Shown here piece after piece: positions 16,828 to 25,641 of a DNA stretch of 64,000 nt. Source of the DNA: Muribaculaceae bacterium Isolate-037 (Harlan) (GTDB taxonomy: Bacteria; Bacteroidota; Bacteroidia; Bacteroidales; Muribaculaceae); assembly GCA_003762615.1 (NCBI GenBank), contig RIAZ01000030.1, forward strand, positions 1 through 64,000, given 5' to 3'. Below the pieces are notes generated by a model that did not search any database, was not told where the DNA came from, and worked only from the letters and a program-made list of their open reading frames with translations. Within the stretch, counting starts at the first letter, position 1. Each line of letters starts with the position of its first letter. A program made the position numbers and the translations under genes.

Positions 16828-17796
16828 TTAGAACGCTGACGGCTTGAGACGCAAACCTGTGCGCTGATCCAGTCCGAGCATTATGTTCATGTTCTGGACT
16901 GCCTGACCCGACGCGCCTTTCAGTAGATTATCCTCAGCACATGTCACCAGCAACTTCCCTTCATGCTTCTCCACATGAATCACTGCCTTGTTGGTATTGA
17001 CTGCCTGCTTAAGATCGATCGGATTATCGTTGACCACCGCAAAGGGGGCATCAGCATAATAATCCTTGTAGAGTTTCGTCACCTCCTCTTCCGAGAGGGG
17101 GCAATCAAGCGTGGTGACGGCGAATATGCCACGTGCGAAGTCGCCACGCATCGGTATGAAGTTTATGCGCGACTTATTCCCCGGCTGCAACCGGGCGAGA
17201 GTCATTCCTATCTCTTTGAGGTGCTGATGAGTGAAGGGTTTGTAGACCGACACATTATCATTTCTCCAGCTGAAATGAGTGGTAGCTCCCGGCTTCACGC
17301 CCGCACCTGTAGAGCCTGTCAAGGCAGTGATGTTGATTTCCCCGTCAGGAAGGAGTCCGGCTGCGGCAAGCGGCACAAGTGAGAGCTGCAACGCCGTGGC
17401 GAAACATCCGGGATTGGCTACCGAGCGGCTACCGGCTATCCTGCCGAGATTCACCTCCGGGAGTCCGTAGACGTATCCGTTGCTCTCATCGCGGAAATCC
17501 TGTGCCAGATCAATCACCATCAATCCCTCCGGACGCTCATTCTCTTCCCAGAACTTGCGGCTGTGACCGTGGGCGGAACAGAGAAACAGTATATCTACCT
17601 CATTCAGCGGATGAGTCTCCGAAAACACAAGGTCGGTCTCACCGAGAAGTCCCCCGTGAACTGCTGTCACCGGTTGCCCGGCGTTACTCGTGGAATGCAC
17701 AAATCCTATCTCCACCTCAGGGTGGTTGATAAGAATACGAAGGAGCTCGCCGGCAGTGTAGCCGGCGCCTCCTATTATACCTATTTTTTTCTTCAC
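16828..17796 (-). CDS. argC: N-acetyl-gamma-glutamyl-phosphate reductase
   Basis: 322 residues. NADPH-dependent reduction of N-acyl-glutamyl phosphate to the semialdehyde. Seen: GIIGGAGYTAGELLRIL (Rossmann loop), VANPGCFATALQLSL with the active-site Cys, and NFIPMRGDFARGIFAVT. The start is GTG (17794-17796), placed directly after the argG stop TAA (17797-17799) with no gap, which suggests coupled translation. Confidence 0.95.
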   Translation of the reverse strand: MKKKIGIIGGAGYTAGELLRILINHPEVEIGFVHSTSNAGQPVTAVHGGLLGETDLVFSETHPLNEVDILFLCSAHGHSRKFWEENERPEGLMVIDLAQDFRDESNGYVYGLPEVNLGRIAGSRSVANPGCFATALQLSLVPLAAAGLLPDGEINITALTGSTGAGVKPGATTHFSWRNDNVSVYKPFTHQHLKEIGMTLARLQPGNKSRINFIPMRGDFARGIFAVTTLDCPLSEEEVTKLYKDYYADAPFAVVNDNPIDLKQAVNTNKAVIHVEKHEGKLLVTCAEDNLLKGASGQAVQNMNIMLGLDQRTGLRLKPSAF

Positions 17797-19014
17797 TTAC
17801 TCAGCCTTTCCGTTTTTAACCTGATTGTTATGATAGATCTTCATCTGATTGCCGAGAATCTTGGTGAATCCCTTCACGTCGTCGGCAGTCCATGCCTTGT
17901 TGACCTCGCCATACTCCCCGAAATCAGTCTTCATCAGGTCAAACGGAGAATCCACACCTACAAGCGTATATGACAACGGGCGTAATGTCAGTTCAACCGT
18001 GCCGGTCACGTTGCGCTGTGAGCTTTCAAGCATCTTCTCGATGTCGCGCATCACAGGCTCCAGATACTGAGCCTCATGCAGGAACATTCCGTACCATGTG
18101 CCTACCTGGTCTTTCCAATACTGCTGCCATTTGGTGAGGGTGTGCTTCTCAAGCATCTTGTGGGCGGCGATGATCAGAATCGGACCTGCTGCCTCAAAGC
18201 CCACACGACCCTTTATGCCGATGATGGTGTCGCCGATATGCATATCGCGTCCGATTCCGAAACGCGATCCGATGCGCTCCACTTCACGGATAGCCTCAAC
18301 CTTGTCAGTATACTCCTTGCCGTTGACAGCCGAGATCTCACCCTCCTTGAAAGAGATGGTCAGTTTCTCCGGCTCCGTGGCAGTCACCTGTGAAGGATAA
18401 GCCTCATCGGGAAGAGTCTGCTCGGAATGTAGAGTCTCCTTGCCACCTATCGACGTGCCCCAAAGACCCTTGTTGATGGAATATTCCAATTTTTTGAAGT
18501 CTGCCTCATAACCATGCTTCTTCAGATAGTCAATCTCATACTCTCTGGTAAGGGTGAGGTCGCGGGTCGGGGTGATTATTTCAATCTCCGGCGCAAGAAT
18601 CTGGAAAGTAAGATCGAAACGCACCTGGTCGTTGCCGGCTCCTGTAGAACCGTGGGCAATGGCATCTGCACCGATTTTCTTGGCATATTCTATTGTCGCG
18701 ATTGCCTGGAAGATACGCTCGGAACTTACGGATATAGGATAAGTGCCGTTGCGGAGCACGTTGCCCGCAACCATATATTTTATACTCTTGTCGTAGTAAT
18801 CCTGAGTGATGTCGAGAGTGGCATGAGAGGCGGCTCCGAGACGTTTCGACTTTTCGGCTATCACCTTCAACTCCTCTTCAGAGAAACCGCCGGTGTTGGC
18901 GATTGCCGTGTGCACCTCATACCCGAGATCTTCTGAAAGATATTTCACTGCAAATGAGGTATCAAGACCTCCACTGAAGGCGAGAAGCACCTTCTTTTTC
19001 TTATTTTCTGTCAT
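17797..19014 (-). CDS. argG: Argininosuccinate synthase
   Basis: 405 residues from the ATG at 19012-19014 (MTENKKKKVLLAFSGGLDT); the frame is open to 19092, but those residues precede the conserved start. It joins citrulline and aspartate using ATP. The PP-loop SGGLDTS is at the N-terminus, and ARGSTGAGND-like AHGSTGAGNDQVRFD is in the middle. It is followed without a gap by argC and lies 85 bp after the GNAT gene. Confidence 0.95.
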   Translation of the reverse strand: MTENKKKKVLLAFSGGLDTSFAVKYLSEDLGYEVHTAIANTGGFSEEELKVIAEKSKRLGAASHATLDITQDYYDKSIKYMVAGNVLRNGTYPISVSSERIFQAIATIEYAKKIGADAIAHGSTGAGNDQVRFDLTFQILAPEIEIITPTRDLTLTREYEIDYLKKHGYEADFKKLEYSINKGLWGTSIGGKETLHSEQTLPDEAYPSQVTATEPEKLTISFKEGEISAVNGKEYTDKVEAIREVERIGSRFGIGRDMHIGDTIIGIKGRVGFEAAGPILIIAAHKMLEKHTLTKWQQYWKDQVGTWYGMFLHEAQYLEPVMRDIEKMLESSQRNVTGTVELTLRPLSYTLVGVDSPFDLMKTDFGEYGEVNKAWTADDVKGFTKILGNQMKIYHNNQVKNGKAE

Positions 19015-19099
19015 ATTTCTGTTGATTTCGATTTCTAAAAAAATATCCCAATGACAATTGTGCAGGCGATATTGATCAATATCGTCTGCCAATAGATAG

Positions 19100-19729
19100 T
19101 CATCGCTCCGCTTTCTTAAGATGAAGCATCCTGTTGATACTGTTCTTGAATTTCATCAGATAAGGGTTGGGACGGTCTTTCTCTGCAAGAGGCTGCTGCG
19201 GGTCATAAAGCATACCCGTGCACAGACACATTCTTCGCTTGTTGCGCTGAAGGATGTCGTAATTCACACAGCCCTCGCACCCATGCCAGAACTCTTCATC
19301 GTCAGTTAGTTCGGAGAATGTCACCGGTTTGTAGCCCATTTTTGAATTCAATTTCATTACGGGCAGTGAAGTCGTGATGGAAAAGAGTTTGGCAAACGGA
19401 AATCGAAGTCGAGCCAGCTCGAAAGTTTTCGCCTTGATGGCGCCGGCAAGGCCAAGATGGCGGTATTCTGGATCGACAATCAATCCGGATGTCGCGACAA
19501 AATCACCATGACCCCAGCTCTCAATATAGCTGAACCCTACCAATCGGTCGCCATGCAATGCGACGACGCTCTTGCCACCCGTAATCTTCTTGGCGATATA
19601 TTCCGGGCTACGCTTGGCTATGCCGGTGCCACGCTGTAGTGCTGACTCATATATAAGTCGCACTATGGTCTCGGCATACTTCGCCTGTTCGGGTTCGGCA
19701 AACTTGACAGTGATGTCTTTAATGTCCAT
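19100..19729 (-). CDS. GNAT-family acyltransferase heading the arginine operon
   Basis: 209 residues with a GNAT core: DRLVGFSYIESWG, GLIVDPEYRHLGLAGAIKAKTFE (acetyl-CoA loop) and SITTSLPVMKLNSKMGY. A C-terminal extension is Cys-rich (GCEGCVNYDIL, RMCLCTGMLYDP). It is the first gene of an otherwise complete arginine operon that has no argA or argJ. By position it may supply N-acetyl- or N-succinyl-glutamate (inference); homologues occupy the same place in other Bacteroidales. Confidence 0.85.
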   Translation of the reverse strand: MDIKDITVKFAEPEQAKYAETIVRLIYESALQRGTGIAKRSPEYIAKKITGGKSVVALHGDRLVGFSYIESWGHGDFVATSGLIVDPEYRHLGLAGAIKAKTFELARLRFPFAKLFSITTSLPVMKLNSKMGYKPVTFSELTDDEEFWHGCEGCVNYDILQRNKRRMCLCTGMLYDPQQPLAEKDRPNPYLMKFKNSINRMLHLKKAER

Positions 19730-20072
19730 TTTCGTAAAGTTTCCGAATAAGATTGTGAATAATTATGAACCCTATAATCTGTTTGATATCCTGTAGAATC
19801 AAATTGATTGTATGAGTTACCTGTAAAAAAGTTGACAAAATTACAAATAATATTTCACATTATAATTATCAATGTACTTATTTTTGTATTTCAATTGCTA
19901 TTTTAGTCATTATTTCACTATTTTAATTACCACAATTTCATTTTGCACCCATTTCTTTGACCATATTTTATAAGCAATATTCATTTTTATTGATTAGGCT
20001 CAAAACCAAATGACTCCGCGCTATGTTTATTCTTATAACGAAAGGTTTGTTTTTCTTTTAATTTTCCATATC
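19730..20072. other. 343-bp AT-rich divergent intergenic region (arg operon / lut operon)
   Basis: It separates the minus-strand arginine operon from the plus-strand lut operon. Possible -7 elements: TAATTTTG on the minus strand (19843-19836) and TATTTTTG on the plus strand (19879-19886), neither with a good -33 at the usual distance. An ARG-box-like site is listed separately. No RNA gene or riboswitch is visible. Confidence 0.5.
19754..19771. promoter_or_regulatory. ARG-box-like operator
   Basis: TGTGAATAATTATGAACC matches the left 13 positions of the ArgR consensus WNTGAATWWWWATTCANW, then differs at TC and at the last base. It lies 24 bp upstream of the first arginine gene. It is an imperfect match in AT-rich DNA, so it could be chance. 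Confidence 0.3.
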
Positions 20073-20819
20073 ATGAGAGTTGGGCTATTTATCCCCTGTT
20101 ATGTTGACGCCGTCTTCCCCAAGGTTGGAGACGCCTGTTTCCGCCTACTGCGGCATTTAGGGGTGGATGTGACCTATCCTAAAGGTCAGACTTGTTGCGG
20201 GCAACCTATGGCGAACGCAGGTTTTGCAAAGGATTCCGCTCTCCTTGCCAAAAGATACGATGATATGTTTAAGGGTTTCGACTATGTGGTAGCCCCATCC
20301 GTATCATGCACGGCATTCATACGATTGCAATACCCCCATATTATGAAAGAGTCCGGACATGAATGCCACATCGCCCGAAAGACTATGGATATGGTGGAAT
20401 TTCTTCATGACGTGCTCAAGGTGGACCGTACTCTCGGCAGATTCCCCCACAAGGTCAGTCTACATAATTCCTGCCATGGCGCAAGAGAACTCAATCTGTC
20501 GGCACCTTCCGAGAAGATGGAGCCGAGATTCAACAAAATAAAGGACCTGCTCGCTTTGGTAAGCGACATTGAGGTGGTCGAGCCGGAAAGATATGACGAA
20601 TGTTGTGGGTTTGGCGGAATGTTCAGCATCGAGGAGCTTGCCGTAAGCAAGCAGATGGGCGAGCGCAAACTGGCACGACATGCCGCCACTGGTGCTAAAT
20701 TCATAACAGGTGCCGACTGTTCCTGCCTGATGCACATGGCAGGAATCAATGCAAAGGAGGGGAAGTTCCCCGAAATCGAGTTCCGCCACGTGATTGAGAT
20801 CCTGGCTGAAGGTCTTTAA
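20073..20819 (+). CDS. lutA: L-lactate utilisation protein LutA ((Fe-S)-binding, CCG domains)
   Basis: 248 residues from the ATG at 20073 (MRVGLFIPCYVDAVFP); an upstream in-frame ATG at 20010 adds 21 non-conserved residues. Two CCG-type cysteine domains: CCGQPMAN in the first half, and HNSCHGAREL with CCGFGGMFS in the second. These bind an iron-sulfur cofactor, as in heterodisulfide reductase subunit B and GlpC. With LutB and LutC it oxidises L-lactate to pyruvate. First gene of lutABC-permease. Confidence 0.93.
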   Translation: MRVGLFIPCYVDAVFPKVGDACFRLLRHLGVDVTYPKGQTCCGQPMANAGFAKDSALLAKRYDDMFKGFDYVVAPSVSCTAFIRLQYPHIMKESGHECHIARKTMDMVEFLHDVLKVDRTLGRFPHKVSLHNSCHGARELNLSAPSEKMEPRFNKIKDLLALVSDIEVVEPERYDECCGFGGMFSIEELAVSKQMGERKLARHAATGAKFITGADCSCLMHMAGINAKEGKFPEIEFRHVIEILAEGL

Positions 20820-20846
20820 ATATTCCATCCTCTAATACAATCCACC

Positions 20847-22220
20847 ATGAGCACATCCCACAGCAAGGCTGCTAAAAAATTCCTCGAGAACCAAGGGTAT
20901 GCCGATTGGCATGACAATACGTTCTGGGGACTGCGTGTAAAACGCGACAAGATGGCTTTCTCCGTCCCCGAATGGGAGCAATTGCGCACGAAAGCATCCG
21001 AGATAAAACGACACACTCTCATGAATATAGATATCTATCTGCAAAAGTTTGCCGATGCAGCAGAGAAGAACGGCGTCACCGTGCATTGGGCAAAGGATGC
21101 CACAGAATTCAACGAGATCGTCTATCAGATTCTGAAAGACAACAATGCCCGCAAGATGGTGAAGTCAAAATCCATGCTCACCGAGGAATGTGGCATGAAC
21201 GAGTATCTCGAAGAGAGAGGTATGGAAATCGTGGAGACAGACCTCGGCGAGAGGATACTTCAGCTTGCCCATCAGCGACCGAGCCATATCGTGGTGCCTG
21301 CCACCCACCTCACCCATGATGACGTAGGCGAGCTTTTCGAAAAGGAACTACACTCGAAGAAGGGTGATCACGACCCTACATATCTGACCCACGTGGCGCG
21401 TCTGAGCCTGCGTGACGAATTTCTGACTGCCGACGCCGGAATGACAGGCGCAAACTTCGGTATAGCAGAGACGGGCGACATCGTGGTATGCACCAACGAG
21501 GGTAATGCCGACATGTCGACCTCAATACCCAAATTGCAGATAGCGGCTATCGGTCTGGAGAAGATTATCCCCGACTACGAATGTCTTTCCGTTTTCATCC
21601 GACTCCTGGCACGCTCAGCCACAGGACAGCCGTCGACCACCTACACCAGTCATTTCCGCAAACCGCGTCCCGGTGGGAAGATGCACATCGTCATCGTCGA
21701 CAACGGACGCAGCAAATGGCTTGCCGATGAGAAGCATTGGGAGACGCTGAAATGCATGAGATGCGGCGCATGTATGAACACGTGCCCCGTCTACCGCTGG
21801 TCGGGAGGCTACTCTTACAGTTTCTTCATCCCCGGTCCGCTCGGAATTAATTTGGGCATGCTGCACGACGAGAAGAGGTATTCTGGCAACGTCAGTGCAT
21901 GCACTCTATGCCTGAGTTGCCAATGCGTATGCCCGGTGAAGATAAACCTCGGCGAACAGATCTACGAATGGCGACAGCAACTTGACAGCATTGGCGAGGC
22001 TAATCCGCAGAAAAAGATGATGTGCAAGGGGATGAATCTCGTGCTTGACAACAAGGGTATGTATAATGCCGCCACGGCATCTGCCCATCTGCTCAATTAT
22101 CTCCCGTCGTTTGTCATCAACAACGGACTGAATCCTTGGGCTTACGCACATAAGATGATGAAATTCCCTAAGCAACCTTTCCATAAGGAGTTTAAAGGCA
22201 AGGATGAGAGTGACAAATAA
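20847..22220 (+). CDS. lutB: L-lactate utilisation iron-sulfur protein LutB
   Basis: 457 residues: an N-terminal LUD domain (about 60-290) and two 4Fe-4S motifs, CMRCGACMNTCPVYRW (about 309-324) and CTLCLSCQCVCPVKINL (about 350-366). It is the electron-transfer subunit of the LutABC lactate dehydrogenase. 27 bp after lutA, 40 bp before lutC, same strand. Confidence 0.94.
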   Translation: MSTSHSKAAKKFLENQGYADWHDNTFWGLRVKRDKMAFSVPEWEQLRTKASEIKRHTLMNIDIYLQKFADAAEKNGVTVHWAKDATEFNEIVYQILKDNNARKMVKSKSMLTEECGMNEYLEERGMEIVETDLGERILQLAHQRPSHIVVPATHLTHDDVGELFEKELHSKKGDHDPTYLTHVARLSLRDEFLTADAGMTGANFGIAETGDIVVCTNEGNADMSTSIPKLQIAAIGLEKIIPDYECLSVFIRLLARSATGQPSTTYTSHFRKPRPGGKMHIVIVDNGRSKWLADEKHWETLKCMRCGACMNTCPVYRWSGGYSYSFFIPGPLGINLGMLHDEKRYSGNVSACTLCLSCQCVCPVKINLGEQIYEWRQQLDSIGEANPQKKMMCKGMNLVLDNKGMYNAATASAHLLNYLPSFVINNGLNPWAYAHKMMKFPKQPFHKEFKGKDESDK

Positions 22221-22260
22221 AAAGGGATAAATAAGCATTAACCACAACAAAGAGAAAATC

Positions 22261-22869
22261 ATGAGTACAAGCAACGATATAATAGGCAAATGCCGGGCAA
22301 GTATAAAGACTCGCCTGCCGAGACCTCGACTCAGCGACATCGACGCCACGGAATATATCGAGCCGCTGGAGGAATTTATCCGTCAGGCTCAGGATGCAGG
22401 ATGCCGCATAGTGCAGGTAGACAATGCAGCCGAAACAGACCGCATCATCAAGGAGACTTATCCCGATGCCAAAAGAATCGCATCCGCTCTCCCTATCGTG
22501 AAGTGCGCGAATCTGAATCCCGACACCATCCCCGACCCGCATGAGCTTAACGATACCGATGTAGGTGTAGTCGAAGGGAAGTTCGGTGTGGCGGAGAATG
22601 GTGCGATATGGATCACCCAGGACGTGGTGGAACGCGATGTGTATTTCATATCGGAAAACCTCGTGATTCTTCTGCAAAAGGATCAGATCGTGAGCAATAT
22701 GCACCAGGCGTACGGGTTGGTGACATTTAACAACTATGGCTACGGACTTTTCATGGCAGGTCCGTCGAAGACTGCCGACATCGCTCAGGTGCTCGTCATG
22801 GGCGCACAGGCGGCGAGAAGCGTAACCGTGGTGCTCTACAATCATCCGGCAACGCCGATTGAATCATGA
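22261..22869 (+). CDS. lutC: L-lactate utilisation protein LutC (LUD domain)
   Basis: 202 residues, a single LUD domain with VGVVEGKFGVAENGAIWIT and a C-terminal GPSKTADIAQVLVMGAQAA segment typical of LutC/YkgG. It completes the lactate oxidation complex with LutA and LutB. It lies 38 bp upstream of the lactate permease gene. Confidence 0.92.
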   Translation: MSTSNDIIGKCRASIKTRLPRPRLSDIDATEYIEPLEEFIRQAQDAGCRIVQVDNAAETDRIIKETYPDAKRIASALPIVKCANLNPDTIPDPHELNDTDVGVVEGKFGVAENGAIWITQDVVERDVYFISENLVILLQKDQIVSNMHQAYGLVTFNNYGYGLFMAGPSKTADIAQVLVMGAQAARSVTVVLYNHPATPIES

Positions 22870-22907
22870 GATAACCTTAGTCAGCACCACCATAAACCTT
22901 AAAGCTT

Positions 22908-24494
22908 ATGAATGCACTTATCGCCATCATACCCGTATTGCTCCTTTTCATCCTGATGCTCGGCTTCAAGGTGTCGGGATATAAGAGCGCGCTAATCACT
23001 CTCATTGTCACCGCCTGCATAGCCCTCTGGATTGCTCCGGCGACGGGGATGGTGCCTGAGAAATTCGCAGATGATTCGATCTATTCCCTCGTGGGGTGGA
23101 GTTTCGTGGAAGGTGTGTTGAAAGCAATATTCCCTATTCTTCTCATAATCCTAATGGCTATCTACAGCTACAACGTGCTTGTGGAATCGAAAGCCATTGA
23201 AGTGATCAAACGGCAATTCACTACACTGACCTCCGATAAGGGTGTGCTTGTGCTCCTCATGGTGTGGGGATTCGGCGGACTGCTTGAAGGCATGGCGGGA
23301 TTCGGCACAGCGGTAGCAATACCGGCTGCCATACTTATCGGACTTGGTTTCAAGCCTATGTTCTCCGCGCTCGTTTCCCTTATCGGCAACACTGTCGCCA
23401 CGGGATTCGGGGCGGTAGGTGTACCCGTCATAACGCTCTGCAACGAAATCACGCCCGGGGGCGCAGCGGGTATGGAGACACTGTGTGAGGTGTCGGCTTT
23501 CGCTATCATCCAGCTTGCCCCGCTATTCATACTCGTGCCGTTCGTAATCCTCATGCTGACCGACAGGAAGGCATGGATGAAAAACGTCACCCTCGCCATC
23601 TGGACAGGCGGCATATCATTGGGAGTGCAGCTGACGTGTGCCACTTTCCTCGGTGCGGAGACGCCTGCCATAATCGGGTCGATTGCCGCCATCGCAGCGA
23701 TAATAATCTATGACCGTCTGTTCATCCGCAAACGCGACAAGTCACGACCGACATCCAATTTCTCCGCCGGAGAGACGCTGAAGGCATGGAGCGTATATCT
23801 CTTTATCCTTGCGCTCATACTGATAAGCGGTGCGCTATGCCCTCCGGTCAACAATTTCCTGAAGGGTCATCTCGTATCGGCTATACCACTCCCTATCATC
23901 GGATCCACTTTCAAGTTCGGATGGATAAGCAATGCCGCTCTCATGCTCTTTATAGGCAGTGTGGCAGGCGGGGTGATACAGGGATTGACAGTCCGTCAGC
24001 TTACCGTGGTCATGGCGCGCACGCTCGTCAACCTGCGTTTTACCGCCCTGACTATAATATGCCTCATATCGTTGGCATCAATCATGAACTATAGCGGCAT
24101 GATCGCTGCCATAGCTGCCGGACTGGTGGCTATCTCCGGTTCTTTCTATCCGTTATTCGCTCCCCTTATCGGCGCGATCGGCACATTCGTGACAGGAAGC
24201 GACACATCTGCCAACATTCTCTTCGGTAAGTTGCAGTCCAACGTTGCCCATCAGCTTGGCATGAACGGGCAATTGTCGGTAACAGGATTCACCGGCTCAC
24301 AGGCAGATTGGCTTGCCGCCGCCAACACGGCAGGCGCAACGGGCGGAAAGATGATTTCGCCGCAAAGCATAGCGATAGCCACTGCTGCCTGCGACATGAA
24401 GGGTGCCGACGATGCAATACTCCGCAAGGCAATCCCATACGCAGCATGCTATATCCTAATATGCGGTCTTATCGTATATCTCTCACTCTGTTAA
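22908..24494 (+). CDS. lctP: L-lactate permease (LctP/LldP family)
   Basis: 528 residues with about 12-14 membrane segments, the usual family length. The family segments GLLEGMAGFGTAVAIPAAIL and GAIGTFVTGSDTSANILFG are present, as is the C-terminal AANTAGATGGKMISPQSIAIA. It imports lactate for the LutABC proteins coded just upstream. It ends before a strong two-way terminator. Confidence 0.94.
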   Translation: MNALIAIIPVLLLFILMLGFKVSGYKSALITLIVTACIALWIAPATGMVPEKFADDSIYSLVGWSFVEGVLKAIFPILLIILMAIYSYNVLVESKAIEVIKRQFTTLTSDKGVLVLLMVWGFGGLLEGMAGFGTAVAIPAAILIGLGFKPMFSALVSLIGNTVATGFGAVGVPVITLCNEITPGGAAGMETLCEVSAFAIIQLAPLFILVPFVILMLTDRKAWMKNVTLAIWTGGISLGVQLTCATFLGAETPAIIGSIAAIAAIIIYDRLFIRKRDKSRPTSNFSAGETLKAWSVYLFILALILISGALCPPVNNFLKGHLVSAIPLPIIGSTFKFGWISNAALMLFIGSVAGGVIQGLTVRQLTVVMARTLVNLRFTALTIICLISLASIMNYSGMIAAIAAGLVAISGSFYPLFAPLIGAIGTFVTGSDTSANILFGKLQSNVAHQLGMNGQLSVTGFTGSQADWLAAANTAGATGGKMISPQSIAIATAACDMKGADDAILRKAIPYAACYILICGLIVYLSLC

Positions 24495-24542
24495 ACTATA
24501 GTATGGCCATCTCTCGGCAGATAGCAAGAAATAGAGACTGAA

Positions 24543-24582
24543 ATAATCCCCATATCCCGGCTGACCGGAATATGGGGATTAT
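24543..24582. terminator. Bidirectional terminator between lctP and the GT2 gene
   Basis: A perfect 13-bp stem (24543-24555 with 24570-24582; ATAATCCCCATAT) with an inner CCGG/CCGG pairing. It is followed by CCGTTTCCTTT on the plus strand and TTATTTCAG on the minus strand. It sits between two convergent genes. Confidence 0.85.
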
Positions 24583-24616
24583 CCGTTTCCTTTATGATTA
24601 CGTAGCTATGACTATT

Positions 24617-25609
24617 TCATTTCTTCATACGCCGCAGATAACGGTCAACCGCTATCAGACGGTCTGACAGGATCTGTTCCGGCTCAACATAAAAATGCTT
24701 GCCCTCGTCATAGAGCTTACGCATCTTTCGGAAGTCATTATGCGCACGTATCACTGACCATGCATTCCTGAAGTCAAGTTTCAGCACAAACATGCCGAAT
24801 GCAAGGGTATCCATCAGCCTACGTTTCAGCAATATCTTGCCCCTCTTCTCCGGCGACAGGTTCTTATATAGGAGAAGAAGATTATTACGGAAATTAAGGT
24901 AGGTTTTCTTGGGATTTCCCTGATTGAGAGATGCACCCCCCACATGATATACCTCGGAAAAGCTCGTGGCGACCACACGGAAACCCCGAGCGATCATGCG
25001 GCAGCAAAGGTCAATCTCCTCCATGTGGGCGAAAAAATGCGGGTCAAGCCGTCCGGCACGCCTAAACATATCGGTGCGCACAAGCAACGCGGCTCCGGAA
25101 GCCCACACCACGTCTTTCACCTCCCCGTCATATTGTCCCTCATCCTTCTCCACGCAATCAAACAGGCGTCCGCGACAATATGGATAACCCAGACGGTCAA
25201 GGAAACCGCCTGCCGCACCCGCATACTCAAACCGCGACTTATCTCTATATGACTTTATCTTCGGCTGCAAGGCTCCGACTTCCGGATTCTCCTCCATAAA
25301 CCGGAACAATGGCTGCCACCAGCCCTCCGTGACCTCCACATCGCTATTGAGCAACAGCGAATAGGGATAGTCGAGGATTTCTATAGCACGGTTATAGCCC
25401 TCGGCAAATCCAAGGTTCTTGCGGTATTCTATCAGCATCACCTCCGGATGATGTTCTTTTATCCATTCCACCGATCCGTCGGTTGAGCCATTGTCTGCCA
25501 CCACAAGATCCACATCCTCCCCTTGTGTATATTTGGAGGCTGTGGGAAGGAACTGTTTCAACAGCTCCTTTCCGTTCCAATTAAGTATTATTACTGCGAC
25601 GCGTGACAC
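24617..25609 (-). CDS. Glycosyltransferase family 2
   Basis: 330 residues, GT-A fold: N-terminal VAVIILNWNG, VVADNGSTDGS, NLGFAEGYNRAI, LLLNSDVEVTEGW with a DXD-like Asp, and a C-terminal HMEEIDLCCRMIARGFRV region. It resembles rhamnosyltransferase-type GT2 enzymes that build envelope polysaccharides. The gene stands alone between lctP (convergent) and mtaB (32 bp upstream, same strand), and is not part of the capsule locus 13 kb away. Donor and acceptor unknown. Confidence 0.88.
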   Translation of the reverse strand: MSRVAVIILNWNGKELLKQFLPTASKYTQGEDVDLVVADNGSTDGSVEWIKEHHPEVMLIEYRKNLGFAEGYNRAIEILDYPYSLLLNSDVEVTEGWWQPLFRFMEENPEVGALQPKIKSYRDKSRFEYAGAAGGFLDRLGYPYCRGRLFDCVEKDEGQYDGEVKDVVWASGAALLVRTDMFRRAGRLDPHFFAHMEEIDLCCRMIARGFRVVATSFSEVYHVGGASLNQGNPKKTYLNFRNNLLLLYKNLSPEKRGKILLKRRLMDTLAFGMFVLKLDFRNAWSVIRAHNDFRKMRKLYDEGKHFYVEPEQILSDRLIAVDRYLRRMKK

Positions 25610-25641
25610 TGCTATATACTTTTTTTAATTAAATCATCCTA

